The position numbers and the translations under genes are program-made. This document shows, one piece after another, positions 1 to 10,800 of a DNA stretch of 36,570 nucleotides. Numbering within the stretch: the first letter of the stretch is position 1; each line of letters opens with the position of its first letter. The stretch covers positions 1 to 36,570 of the forward strand of contig CALMKX010000116.1 in the NCBI GenBank assembly GCA_937867335.1, given 5' to 3'. The notes below the pieces were generated by a model, which ran no database searches, was not told where the DNA came from, and saw only the letters and a list, made by a program, of their open reading frames with translations. This DNA comes from an uncultured Acidobacteriota bacterium. Its GTDB lineage: Bacteria > Acidobacteriota > Thermoanaerobaculia > Multivoradales > SZUA-115.

Positions 1-590
1 GGGTCCGCACGAGCGGCTCGGTCTGGAAGTGTCGCGGGAAACCAGGCGCCTTGGCGGTGGTGCGCGAGGGGCCGCCGGGGCCGCCGGCGAGCTTCAGGAG
101 GAGCTGCATCTCCTCGTACAGCGCCTGCCGCGTCTCGGGCGCCATCGGCTGGCGCCACCAGCGCTCGAGGACGTACGCGGCGTCGGTCTCGCCGGGGCCC
201 TTGAGGCGATCGATCCAGCCGCGGACGCCGAGGTCGTAGTCCTCGAGGCCGGCCTTCTCCCCGTGGGTCGCGAACAAGTCGAGCCGCGCCCCGAGCCGGG
301 AGTCGTCCGCCAGGTAGTCCCACGCGATGGTGAGTCTTTCGGGATAGTGGGTCGCGAGCCACCGGGCGGTGTCGGCGAAGAACGTGTAGTAGATGTCGGT
401 GCCGGCGATGCCGGTGTCGTCGAGCTCGGCGCGGAAGCGACGGAGGTCGGCGCGCCGCTCGAAGCGCTCGAGGGCAGCCTCGACCCGCGCGAGGAGCGCG
501 GCGTCGTCGGGGTACGCGCGGAGGAAGCAGAGCACCTCGTGCAGCTCGGACACGGCGCGCGCCGTCGGCATCGCCGCGCGATCGAGCCCC
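1..590 (-). CDS. Unrecognised protein fragment, fused in frame to DUF1501 piece
   Basis: An open minus-strand frame runs off the left edge and continues in frame into the DUF1501 sequence at about 575-600. I do not recognise the family. The visible part is acidic and helical-looking, with patches such as SELHEVLCFLRAYPDD, GIAGTDIYYTFFADTARWL and VLERWWRQPMAPETRQALYE. It has no signal peptide or membrane segment and looks like a cytosolic protein. Its GC content is clearly higher (about 70%) and its codon use more GC-biased than the DUF1501 part. Together with the abrupt loss of DUF1501 character, this suggests a different source genome. Both ends are missing: one off the window, the other replaced at the join. 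The coding call is well supported by codon bias and an uninterrupted frame of nearly 200 codons; the function is unknown. Confidence 0.55.
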
Positions 591-602
591 TCCACGAGTT
601 TG
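570..602. other. Putative chimeric junction: DUF1501 / unknown protein
   Basis: On the minus strand the DUF1501 protein follows its family as far as LVEGLDR and then changes at once to an unrelated acidic helical protein, with a jump in GC content. The frame happens to stay open. No insertion-sequence ends, direct repeats or tRNA are visible here. An assembly or amplification join at a short shared stretch around CTCGATCGCG is the simplest reading. Confidence 0.55.
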
Positions 603-1273
603 CTGCTCGCTTTGAATTCGTCGAGGCCTGTATCTAGTTTTCCCAGCAGTTGATTTCTCGCGGCGAACTTCTCCGCAGTCTGTCCATTGCCAAGCGAGAT
701 GCCGCGGACGCTGTAAGGCTGGCCCGCTGTCGGTGCGTTGTTCGTTTGCAGCGGTGCGTATTGCACGCCGAGATAGCCGGATCGCTGTGGAGTATTCGGA
801 ATCGCCACGAAGTGCGGCAGATCGTTCGCACCCTGAAGCTCGCGACTGATCACCGCGCCGTAGCCCGGATAGACGAGTGACGGAACCGGCCGGCTGCCAG
901 TGTTGACATAGCTCGTCCCCAGTTCGTGACCGGCGAGTGTATGACCGATGCCACGGAGCACTGCGTACTTATCCGCACACTGCGCGAGCTTCGGCAGATG
1001 TTCGCAGATCGCGAGGCCAGCGACGTTCGTCGCAATCGGATTGAACTCGCCGCGAAACTCGGCCGGAGCGTCCGGCTTCAAGTCGAACGTATCCATGTGG
1101 GGCGGCCCGCCACCGAGATAAACAAAAATCGCCGCCTGACCTTTTGCCAGTTGCACTTCGCCAGCACTCGCGAGACGCAAGTAGCTCCCCAGCGTGATTC
1201 CCGCGGACCCAAGGGCACCCACGTGCAGAAAATCCCGCCGCCGCAGGCCGTCGCAGTAACGATGCACAGACAT
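590..1273 (-). CDS. DUF1501 family protein, N-terminal part (Planctomycete-like), truncated
   Basis: The start is ATG at 1273, preceded by a good Shine-Dalgarno (AAGGAACG). The N-terminus carries a twin-arginine-type signal (CDGLRRRDFLHVGALGSAG), so export by Tat is likely. The typical DUF1501 opening follows: AIFVYLGGGPPHMDTFDLKP, then ICEHLPKLAQCADKYAVLRG and a GHELG segment. DUF1501 proteins have a sulfatase/alkaline-phosphatase-like fold and in Planctomycetes are usually encoded next to DUF1549/DUF1553 cytochrome-like partners; their reaction is not established. About 228 residues are present against a usual 430-480. The family sequence stops after LVEGLDR, where the frame passes into unrelated high-GC sequence. 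GC here is much lower than in the rest of the window. I infer a foreign fragment joined to its neighbours artificially. Confidence 0.8.
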
Positions 1274-1539
1274 ATCAGCCGTTCCTTTTGATCGCAGGAC
1301 CCCCGCGGAAGTCCGTTTGCGTAGCGTAAGCGACCCACCCACGGAAATCCAGCGAAACGTGAGCGGCGAAAAAACGCTGTCCGGGACTCCCTTTCGGGGG
1401 AGGGATCAGTCCGAACCTGACAAACCCGCAAAACGCATCAGGATTGCTTGACATGATCGATGGGGCCAGTAGGCTAAATGGCTGCAGTCCCGCTTTATCA
1501 CTCGCCAACGATTGTGCGCGGTTGCACACGGTTCGAACT

Positions 1540-1572
1540 TGGGTAACTCGCTCGGCGCTCCCCGCGCGACGA
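1540..1572. other. Putative chimeric junction: DUF1501 upstream region / core contig
   Basis: Sequence from 1274 to about 1545 is the moderate-GC region upstream of the DUF1501 gene and shows no gene. From about 1550 the composition becomes very GC-rich, and an Ig-like coding frame begins without start codon, ribosome-binding site or signal peptide. The last in-frame stop is TAA at 1544-1546. A gene entering mid-domain next to a foreign promoter region points to a join rather than a natural 5' end. Confidence 0.5.
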
Positions 1573-3562
1573 GCCGGCCCGCGAGCTCCAGGTGCCCACC
1601 GACGGCGCCGGCCGGGCCTCGGTGCGCTTCACGCTCGGCGAGGTGATCGGCGTGGGCAACAGCCGGGTGAGCGCTTCGGTGCTGGGAGTGGAGGGCGAGG
1701 TGGAGCTCTACGCCACGGCCCTGCCGATCGGCCCGGAGCGCGTGCTGATGTCGATGGGAGACAACCAGCAGGGCGAGGTGGGGCAGCCCCTGCCCCGGGC
1801 CTTCGACGCCCTGGTGGCGGACCGTTTCGGCAACCCGATCGCCGGCATCCCGGTGACCTTCACGGTGGTGACCGGCGGCGGGCGCCTGGGTGGGGGCGGC
1901 GAGAGCCTGGTGCGGGTGAGCGACGGCAAGGGCATCGCCCGCGCGGTGCTCACCCTGGGCAACGAGGCCGGGGAAGCGAACAACGTGGTTTCGGCGAGTT
2001 ATCCGGGCGGAGAGAAGTCCGCGTACTTCACGGCCACCGCCCTCGCCCCGGGAGATCCGGCCCGCACCGCCCTCTCCGGCGTGGTGGTCGACAACGCCTT
2101 CACGCCCATCCCCGGTGCCGTGGTGAGCATCGCCGGCAGCCTGGTCTCGGCCACCACGGACGCCCAAGGCCGCTTCCGCCTGATGGGCGTGCCGCCCGGG
2201 CACGTGCACATCCACATCGACCCGTCGGCGAGCCCGCGCACCGAGGTGCTGCCGCCCCTGGCCTTCGAGGCAGTGATGGTGGCCGGGGCGGAGAACACCC
2301 TGCGCCAGCCGCTCTCGCTGCCGTTCCTGGAGACTGCGAGCGCCCGCGTCGTGGGCGGAGACCAGGACGTGGACCTCACCATGCCCGGGGTGGAGGGCTT
2401 CAAGCTCAAGGTCTTCGCCCACTCCGTGACCTTCCCGGACGGCTCCCACGAGGGCGTGATCACGGTTTCCCAGGTGCAGCTCGACAAGGTGCCGATGGCG
2501 CCGCCGAACGGTACGTTCTTCATGCCGCCGGCCTGGACCATCCAGCCCCACGGCGTGGTCTTCGATCCGCCGGCCCAGATCACCATCCCCAACGATGGCC
2601 TGCGCCCCGGGCGCGTGATCGCCATCTACCAGTTCGACCACGAGCTCAACCAGTTCATCAACGTCGGCCCGGGCACCACCACGGACGACGCCTCGGTGAT
2701 TACCTCGGACCCTGGCTACGGCATCACCCGGGCCGGCTGGGGCGGCTGCGGCCAGCCGCCGCCGCCAGATACCTGTGCCACCGGCTGCAACGACAACAAT
2801 CAGTGCACGGACGACTCCTGCCAGGGCAACGCCTGCCGGCGCATCCCGGTGACCGGCCGGGCCTGCGACGACCATCGCTTCTGCACCAACCCGGACACCT
2901 GCAAGGACGGCCAATGCACCGGCGACGAGAAACCGGACCGCACCGGCGACTCCGGCACCCTCTCTTTGAACATCGACCAAGCCATCGCACCGGCGAAGAA
3001 CTTCCTGCGCCTGCTGGCCGGCCCCAATGCGCCGGACTTCGAGCTCAACATCGGCGTCACCTACGGCACGGTGATCTCCTGCTGCGACCAAACCCAGAGC
3101 GATGTCCGCAACCCGATGTTCTCCATCCAGGGTGCGGCCGGCATCTCGGGAACCTTCCCCACGCCGTGGTCCGTGCCGGTGCCGGGCGGCGAGCCCCAGG
3201 GCCTGGTGATCGATCTCTCGCTCACCGCCAGCCTGAGCGGCTCGGTGACCCTCAACAAATGCGACAACTCGGCGAGCGGCCAGGCCCTGGGCCAGCTCAC
3301 TTTCACCGTGGGCGGCGCCCTCCAGGTGGGAGATCCGCGCATCATCAAAGCGGCTCTCGCTCTCACCAGCGGCTTGACCGCGGCGATCGTGGGCGACGCC
3401 TCCCCGGGCATGGTGGACTGGGACGTGGACGGCGGCCACCTGGGGCTCACCGTGTCGGTGACCTTCGAGCTCGCCAACGGCATCATCGAACTCACCGGCA
3501 GCAGCGTGCTGATCGAGCCGTCGTCGATCTCCGGCCATGCCTCGACGGCCCTGACCATCTGA
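1547..3562 (+). CDS. Secreted Ig-like / Cys-rich multidomain protein, 5'-truncated
   Basis: The frame is open from 1547; the first possible internal start is GTG at 1592, which lies inside a domain, so the N-terminus is missing. In order one sees: the end of a bacterial Ig-like (Big_1/invasin type) domain to about 1720; a second such domain at about 1738-2040 (DRFGNPIAGIPVTFTVVTGG); a carboxypeptidase-regulatory-like domain at about 2068-2230 (SGVVVDNAFTPIPGAVVSI); a ZU5-like beta region at about 2395-2600; a Cys-rich stretch at about 2740-2935 with CNDNNQCTDDSC and CTNPDTCKDGQC; and a C-terminal beta-rich part with no clear family. The Cys-rich repeats resemble those of myxobacterial and acidobacterial surface proteins. 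It is probably extracellular, structural or adhesive. The small secreted protein gene follows 31 bp downstream, in the same direction. Confidence 0.75.
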   Translation, partial: LARRSPRDEPARELQVPTDGAGRASVRFTLGEVIGVGNSRVSASVLGVEGEVELYATALPIGPERVLMSMGDNQQGEVGQPLPRAFDALVADRFGNPIAGIPVTFTVVTGGGRLGGGGESLVRVSDGKGIARAVLTLGNEAGEANNVVSASYPGGEKSAYFTATALAPGDPARTALSGVVVDNAFTPIPGAVVSIAGSLVSATTDAQGRFRLMGVPPGHVHIHIDPSASPRTEVLPPLAFEAVMVAGAENTLRQPLSLPFLETASARVVGGDQDVDLTMPGVEGFKLKVFAHSVTFPDGSHEGVITVSQVQLDKVPMAPPNGTFFMPPAWTIQPHGVVFDPPAQITIPNDGLRPGRVIAIYQFDHELNQFINVGPGTTTDDASVITSDPGYGITRAGWGGCGQPPPPDTCATGCNDNNQCTDDSCQGNACRRIPVTGRACDDHRFCTNPDTCKDGQCTGDEKPDRTGDSGTLSLNIDQAIAPAKNFLRLLAGPNAPDFELNIGVTYGTVISCCDQTQSDVRNPMFSIQGAAGISGTFPTPWSVPVPGGEPQGLVIDLSLTASLSGSVTLNKCDNSASGQALGQLTFTVGGALQVGDPRIIKAALALTSGLTAAIVGDASPGMVDWDVDGGHLGLTVSVTFELANGIIELTGSSVLIEPSSISGHASTALTI

Positions 3563-3593
3563 GCCGAGATCCTGAACCTGGAGACCTGAGTCC

Positions 3594-4253
3594 ATGAAAA
3601 GGTTTTTCTCGAGACCCGGAACGGCCGCCTGGGCGCTTGTCGCCCTGCTGGCGTTCCCGGCTGCTGCCTCGGCCGCCGAGGGGACCGGCAACCCGCGCCC
3701 CAAGTCGCCCTTTCCCACCGGCGCGCCCCAGGTGCAGAAAGTGGTGGAGGAGAACGCCTACTTCTACCGCACGCTGCTCTACCAGCCGGCGGTCGAAGTG
3801 CGAGCCATCACCCACGACAAGGCTTCCTACGCCACGCCGGAAGAGGCGACCATCGCGGCGATCTCGGCCATGCTCTCGGCGGACTATGGCTGGTTCCTCG
3901 AAACCTGGACGGCCGATTCCCGTCGCCAGCTGGAGGCCCGCAACCAGGCTCTGGGCAGGAGCCCGGAGTTCTGGCAGGAGGGCTGGAAGAAGGCTTTCGG
4001 GGGGATGCGCGTAGAGCTCGTCACGCGGATCGAAACCGGCCCCTACGTGCTGATCGCCTACTCGCTGACGCCCCAGAACGAGGCGGCAGGGGCTCCTGGG
4101 GCCAAGAAGAAGCCTTTTCTCACCAGTGTGCTGAAGAACGATGGCGGGCGCTGGCTGGCGACGCAGGAGATGGCCGCCGACCCGGTGCTGATGTTCTGGG
4201 ACCAGCCCGGCTATCACGTGCAGAAAATGGCTCGAAACGTCGACCCCCAGTAG
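3594..4253 (+). CDS. Small secreted protein of unknown function
   Basis: The 219-residue product starts with a clear Sec signal peptide (MKRFFSRPGT, then a hydrophobic run ending in AAASAAEG, cleavage near residue 27). GGAGACC lies upstream of the ATG. The mature protein is soluble, with a mixed alpha/beta pattern (VVEENAYFYRTLLYQPAVEV, AAISAMLSADYGWFLETW), and resembles an SnoaL/NTF2-like fold only in overall look. I do not recognise a family, and it has no lipobox or membrane anchor. It lies 31 bp after the Ig-like protein and 35 bp before the membrane PH-like protein, so the four genes from 1547 to 13746 are probably one transcript. A role in handling the large exported neighbours is possible but is only a contextual guess. 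Confidence 0.75.
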   Translation: MKRFFSRPGTAAWALVALLAFPAAASAAEGTGNPRPKSPFPTGAPQVQKVVEENAYFYRTLLYQPAVEVRAITHDKASYATPEEATIAAISAMLSADYGWFLETWTADSRRQLEARNQALGRSPEFWQEGWKKAFGGMRVELVTRIETGPYVLIAYSLTPQNEAAGAPGAKKKPFLTSVLKNDGGRWLATQEMAADPVLMFWDQPGYHVQKMARNVDPQ

Positions 4254-4288
4254 GCAGCGGATCAACAGGAAAGGTTTTCGCCGAAGTC

Positions 4289-4840
4289 ATGAGCTTGCCC
4301 GCAGAGATCGTGCTCCTGCCCGACGAACGGCTGGTGTGGTCCGGCCGGCCGGAGCGGCTGCCGTACGCGCTCTCCGGCCTGGCGCTGTCGCTCATCGGTG
4401 CCGCCTGGCTGGTGCTGCCTCTGCTCACCTGGCGAGACCTCCGAGCCGGCAAGCCGGTGGCCTCGGCGGTGCCCCGGCAGGCGCTCGAGCTGGCGCTGCT
4501 GGCAGCGATTCTCTTCGGCTTGCTGCTCGTGGCGACGCCGCTCTACCGGGCCTGGCGGCAAGGCCGGGTGTTCTATGCCCTGTCCGACCGCCGGGTGTTC
4601 CTGCTCGAGGGCCCGGCGGGGCTGGCTGTGCTGCGTTTGTCGCAGGTCAAGGGTGTGGCGCTCGAGCAGCGCTGGTTCGAGCGGATTTTCGGCACCGCCA
4701 CGATTCATTTCTGGTGCGGCGAGATGATCGTGCGGCGCTTCGTGGGGCCGCGCTACCACAGCTTTCGATTCCTCGCCCAGGCACCGCAGGTTTTCGCTCA
4801 GATCGAAGAACTCTTAGAGAGAACGGGTGTGCGTCCATGA
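4289..4840 (+). CDS. Membrane protein with bacterial PH-like domain
   Basis: This 183-residue protein begins with a short cytosolic segment containing LLPDERLVWSGRPERLPYAL, a pattern typical of bacterial PH-domain membrane proteins. Two transmembrane segments follow at about residues 27-48 and 64-88. A C-terminal beta-rich domain then begins with VFYALSDRRVFLLEG and continues through the VLRLSQVKGVALEQRWFERI region, as in the bPH_1/YdbS-like families. Such proteins are membrane-bound and mostly uncharacterised. The stop codon overlaps the start of the giant secreted protein as ATGA, so the two are probably translationally coupled. No catalytic residues are evident. The family assignment rests on pattern only. 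Confidence 0.7.
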   Translation: MSLPAEIVLLPDERLVWSGRPERLPYALSGLALSLIGAAWLVLPLLTWRDLRAGKPVASAVPRQALELALLAAILFGLLLVATPLYRAWRQGRVFYALSDRRVFLLEGPAGLAVLRLSQVKGVALEQRWFERIFGTATIHFWCGEMIVRRFVGPRYHSFRFLAQAPQVFAQIEELLERTGVRP

Positions 4841-7800
4841 TCAGAAGAGTGCCCTCCGTCACCAGGTGGAGCTTTGCCGTTGCCGCGCTGGCCGGGACGT
4901 TGGCTTTCGCCAGTCCGGCCGCCCAGGCCCAACCGCTCAACCAGGAATGCACCGCGAGCGTGCTCAACCGCTACACGCGGGTGGCACCGGACGGCACCTT
5001 CGCCCTGGCCAACGTGCCGGTGCCGCTCGGCGCCTTCCGGGTGCGCATGGTCTGCGAGCGAGCCTCGGGCGCCACCGAGCGGGGCAACTCGGACTACACC
5101 TTCGGCGTGCCGAACGGCGAGACGCCGGTGCTGCCGATCGGCTTCGGGCCCGAGGAAGACCCGATTCCGGTGCGCCTGCTGATCACCTCGCCGGCCACCG
5201 TGTTCACACCGGCCCGGCCGGGAGCCCAGCTGGTGACCACGGGCTATCTGGTCAACGGCGTCGGCGTGGACCTCACTCTCGCCGACACCGGCACCCGCTA
5301 CATCTCCTCGAACACGGCGATCGCCACGGTGACTCCGGATGGGCTGGTCTCGTCCACCCGCAGCGGCACCTTCCTGGTCACCGCCGCCCGCGAGGGGCTG
5401 ATCGCCACCATCGTGCTGCGCGCCGAGCTCACCACCGATGCCGACGGCGACGGCATTCCGGACGACTTCGAGCGCGGCCACGACCGGGATCCGGGAGGCG
5501 TGCTGCTGAGTCGCCAGCCGGGCGTGACGGTGGTGGCGAGTTCGGCCGTGGAGGCTCCGGAGCGAGTGATCGACGGTTCGCTCAACACCTCCTGGACCTC
5601 GCGCAACCGCGACGCCGTGAATCGCGGCGGCGCGCCGTTCATCGAGCTCGTGCTGCCGCAGGAATCGCGCCTGGCGCAGATCCGCCTGTTCGGCGACCGC
5701 GAGCGCCGGCTGAGCCCCTACCGGGTGACCGCCGGCCGCTTCCAGGCCTGGAACGCCGCCGGGGCGCTGCTCTACGACTCCGGCCCGCGTACCCTGTCGG
5801 CCCTGGGGGATCTCGCCCTGGGAGTGGACCTCGCTGCCGCCAAGCGCGTGCGCTTCACGCCCACCGGCGACCTCGGGCCGATGGACTCGATCGGCGAGAT
5901 CCAGCTCTACTCCGGCCCCGGCGGCGGCGGTCTCGACGCCAACAACGCCGCCGACGCCGCTCTCGACTTCGACGGCGACGGCCTCACCAACCTGCAGGAG
6001 TTCCTTCGCGGCACCGACCTCTTCGCCGCCGACTCGGACGCCGACGGCGCGAGCGACGGCGCGGAGGTGGCTCTCGGCTCGAGCCCGCTCCTGCCGGACA
6101 CCGATCGCGACGGCCTCGCCGACGGCGCCGAGCCGAACCCCGGCGGCGATTTCGACGGCGACCAGATCATCAATGTCCTGGACCCGGACGCCGACAACGA
6201 CGGCCTCCCGGACGGGCTCGAAGTGCGCCTGCGCCTCGACCCTCAGGACGCCGATACCGACAACGATTTCGTGACCGACCAGGCCGAGGACAGCGACGGC
6301 GATCGCTTCCCGAACTTCGAGGAGCTCGCCGCCGGCACCGATCCGGGCAATCCCGACAGCGACGGCGATGGCGCGGTGGACGGCGCCGAGTTGTTCTTCG
6401 GCTGCAACCCGCGCGAGGCCGAGCAGACCACGCTCGCCGGCCGGGTGACGGACGCGGCGGGAAACCCTCTCGCCGGCGCCCGGGTGTACCTCGCCGGTCA
6501 GCTGCGCTCCACCCTGACAGACGCCGCCGGTGCCTTCCAATTCGGCACCGTCTCGGCCTGCCCGGCGGCCCTGCGCCTGGTGGCGGAGCAGCGCACAGGT
6601 GCCAGCCTCTTGCGCGGCGAGGGCGCGGTCACCGCGGTGGTGGGCGGTGCCACGGACGCCAGCACCCTGGTGCTGCGGCCCTTCAACGGCCCGGCGTTCG
6701 CCAACGCGCGGCTCACGGTGGGTAGCGGCCCGGCGGCGGTCGAAGCCGGAGACCTCGACGGCGACGGCGTGCCCGAGCTGGTGGTGGCGCTCGAAGGCCA
6801 GAACCAGGTGGCGGTGTTCACCGGCGCCGCCGATCGCGGCTACGGTGCGCCGCGCCTCTTCGCCACCGGCACCGGCCCGAAGGACCTCGCCCTGCTGGAC
6901 CTCGACGCCGACGGCCGGCTGGACGTGGTGACCGCCAACGCCGGCTCGAACGACCTCACGGTGCTCCGGGGCCTAGGTGACGGCAGTTTCGCGGCGGCCT
7001 CGACCGTGGCCCTGCCGGCGGGGGCGCTCAGCCTCTCCTTCGGCCTGCTCGACCGCGACCTCTACCCGGACCTGGTGGTGGCCGGCGCGGTATCGCTTTC
7101 GGTGCTCCTGTCGCGGGGGGACGGCACCTTCCAGCCGCTTCACAATTGCGCCCTGGCGGGCCCGCCTCGGTCGATCGCCGTGGCCGACTGGAACGGCGAC
7201 GGCCTGGGTGATGTGGCGGTGGCCCAGGACCAGGGCCTGGTGTTCCTCGCCGGCCGTGGCGACGGCAGCTTCGACCCGGCCCGGTCCGCGTCGTCGCTGC
7301 CGCGGCTTCAGTCCCTGGTGGCCGTCGACGTCGACCAGGATGGCCTGGTGGACCTCCTGGCCACCCAGCGCTTCGCGAGCATCCTGATCTTCCTGCTGGG
7401 CAACGGCGATGGCAGCTTCCAGCAGCCGGTGACCTTCCCGGCGGCGGCCAACTCGAAGTGGCTCTCCACCGGCGACTTCGACCACGACGGCCGGGTGGAC
7501 GCAGCCCTCGCCTCGGAGGACTCCTCGGGCGCCACGCTCTTCTACGGCACCGGGGACTTCCACTACTTCACCGACGGGTTGCGGGTGGCAACCGGCACTC
7601 CGGCACGGGCGCTCGCGGTGGCGGATTTCGACCTCGACGGCCGGGCGGACCTGGCCAGCGCCCAGGCCGATCCCGCGGACTCGTTGACGCTCACCTATGG
7701 CTCCGGGCTGCGCTCCTTCTTCGACCAGAACCGGCTCACCCAGGTGGGCGGCCCTACTGCGCTCGCCGCCGGCCGGATGAATGCGGATCCCCAGCTCGAC

Positions 7801-10800
7801 CTGCTGTTCGCTTCGGACGGCGCCTTCAGTGCCTTCGGCCTGGTGTCGTTCCTGGCCAACCCGGATGGCAGCTACGGCCGACAGACCTTCCAGAGCGGGC
7901 CGGCGGTGGACTTCGCCTGGGTTGACTTCGACTCCGACGGCATCCGCGACGCCCTGGTGGCCAACTCCGTCAACAACTCCGTCACCCGCTTCGCCGGCCA
8001 GCCGGATGGCGGCTTCGTGAACCTGGGTGCGGTGAGCGTGGGCTCCGAGCCGGTGGCGCTCGCGGCCGGAGACTTCGACGGCGACGGTGTGGTGGATGCC
8101 GCCACCACGAGCACCGTGGGCAACGACGTCTCGCTGCTCCTGGGTCGCCTCACCGGCGGCTTCGAGCCCGTTCAGCGGCTCCCTCTCGGCGCCGCCCCGA
8201 CGGACATCGCGGCCGGAGATCTCGACGGCGACGGCAACGACGACCTCGCGGTCACCGTTGCGGCCGGAGTGGCCCTGCTGCACTCGAACGGCGACGGCAC
8301 TTTCGCCGCGCCGGTGGTGGTGGCGGCCGGCACGGGCCCCACCTCTTTGCTCCTTGCCGACCTCGACGGCGACGGCCATCTGGACCTCGCCGTGGCCAAT
8401 GCCGGCAGCCGCAGTCTCACGGTGCTCCTGGGCAACGGCACGGGAAGCTTCCTCACCGCTCGAACCAGCGGCGGCGGTGGAGGGGCGGAGATCGCCCTGC
8501 CCACGGCGCCGCGGTCGGTTTCGACCGGCGATGCCAACGGCGACGGGCTCCCGGACCTCCTGGTGGCGAGCCGCGACAGCGGCGACGTCACCGTGCTGGT
8601 CGGCGACGGCGCCGGCAACTTCACCGAGTCCGGGCGCTTCGCCGCCGCTCCGGGGACCTTAGCGGCGCTTGTCGGCGATGCCGATGGCGACGGCCTTCCC
8701 GACCTGGTGGCCGCCAACCGGAGCGATGCCAGCCTTTCCGTGGTGCCCCAGCTCGCGGCCCTGCCGACCTCGTTGATTTCGGGCGACTCCGAGCCGCCGG
8801 TGGTGGCCCTCACCGCGCCGGCCGCCGGCACCGTGATCTATGCCGGGGAGGCTCAGGTGCTCGCGGCCACAGCCAGGGACAACCTCGCCGTGCGCTCGGT
8901 GAGCTTCTCGGTCGACGGCCAGGCCCTCTCGAGCGATACCTCGGCTCCCTACCAGGCGCGCCTTTCCGGCCTCGCCGCCGGCACCTACCGGCTGCTGGCC
9001 CGGGCCGTGGACACCGCCGGCAACAGCACGGACTCCCCGGAGATCACCCTCGAGGTACGAGACAACCAGGCGCCGCAGGTGGCGATCCTGAGCCCGGCGG
9101 AAGGTACGCAGCTGCAAGAGGGCACTTCGGCCACCCTCGAGGCCAGCGCCAGCGACGACGGCGCGGTGGCTTCCGTGGCCTTCCGGCTCGATGGCGCGCT
9201 GCTCGCCACGGCGACGGCTCCGCCCTATCGCTTCACCTTCACGGTGCCCACCGGAGCGAGCTCCACGCTCGCCGAGGTGGTGGCGACCGACGACCGTGGC
9301 GCCCAGAGCACCGCCTCGCGCAGCTATCCGGTGGTGGCTGATCCGCTGACCACCGTCACCGGCCGGGTGGTGGACACCCAGGGAGTGCCGGTCGAGGGTG
9401 TGGCGGTGAGCGTCTTCGACACCTTCACTTCGGTCTCCGACGCCAGCGGCAACTTCAGCATCCCGAGCGTGCCCACGGTGCGCGGGGCGATCGTGGTCCT
9501 GGCCAGCAAGAACCTGCCCACGGGCCTGCTCTTCGGCCGCTCGGCGCCGTTCGCGCCGGTGCCGGGAGGCACCACCGCAGTGGGCAACGTGGTGGTGCGG
9601 GACGACTTCACCTTCACCGACCCGCAGGGCGACCAGCAGGACTTCGCGGGGCCGGACTTCGATATCCGCTCGGTGGTGGTGGATCCCGACGGCGCCAATG
9701 TGCGGATCACCGTCGAGGTGGGCGACCCGATGATCGTCTCCCGCACCTCGGCGCTGCTCAGCTTCGACCTCGACCAGAACCCGGCCACCGGCACCGCCTC
9801 GCCGATCGACGCCCGTTCGCCCTACGGCACGACCGGCCTCGGCAGCGAGCTCGAGCTGGCCATCGTCCGCGGCCGGGCCGCGGACGGCGAGACTCCGATC
9901 AGCTGGTTCCCCGACGCCAGCAGCCCGACCTCGTTCACGCTCACGGTGCCGCTCGCCCGGCTGGGCGGCGACATCCAGCTCAACTTGGCCGTGGCGATCT
10001 ACAACGACTTCGCGCCGACGCAGATCGACGTCGCCCCCAACGGCAGCTTCTTCTCGATTCCGCCGGACCTCGACAGCGACGGCGATGGCCTGCCCGATGC
10101 GGTCGAAGTGCGGCTCGATCTCGACCGCTTCAACCCGGACACCGACGGCGACGGCGAGGGCGACGCCCTCGAGGACTTCGACCACGATGCCCTGGCCAAC
10201 GGTCGTGAGCTGGCCCTGGGCACCGACCCCACTCTGCCGGACAGTGACTTGGACGGCCTCGCCGACGGCGCCGAGGTGGACATCCACCACACCCTGCCCC
10301 TGGTGCGCGACACCGACGGCGGTGGCCGCGGGGATGGCGTGGAGGTGCTCTTCGACGGCACCAACCCACTCGACCCGGGCGACGACCGCCACCGGGTGCA
10401 GGTGAACGAGCAGTCGAGCGCCTTCGACCCGGCCCTGGCCCTCGACGCCGCCGGCCGCGTGCACGCCGCCTGGAGCTTCGCCTGCTCGGTGTACTACGCC
10501 CTGCTCACCCCGGGGGGCGAGAAGCTGATCGGCGAGACGCCGATTCTCGACAGCTGCAGCAACAACGACGACCTCAGCTTGGCGGTCGACTCGAGCGGCC
10601 GAGTCCACCTGCTGTGGAACGACCCCGCCCGCGGTGTGGTCTACTCGGTGCTCGATCCCAGCCGGGACGACCAGGACGGCTCGCCGGCCGATCTGGGTAG
10701 CCTCGAAGTGGTCGCCCCGCTGGTTCTCGCGGCTCCCTCGCAGGGTCTCGAACGGACCTCGATCTCCGAAGCCCGGATGGCTCTGGACCCGGCCGACCGG

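Noticed and set aside
1274-1545. A possible small gene or mobile-element end upstream of DUF1501.
   Set aside because: No frame has coding character, and no terminal inverted repeats or target-site duplications are seen; it is best read as upstream region.
1406-3718. A 770-codon minus-strand frame opposite the Ig-like protein and crossing the left junction.
   Set aside because: It is dominated by Gly, Arg, His and Ala without recognisable motifs, whereas the plus frame has clear domain structure.
5965-6405. Tandem DNA repeats as a possible CRISPR or minisatellite.
   Set aside because: The repetition follows the codons of acidic calcium-binding protein repeats, with no uniform repeat-spacer structure.
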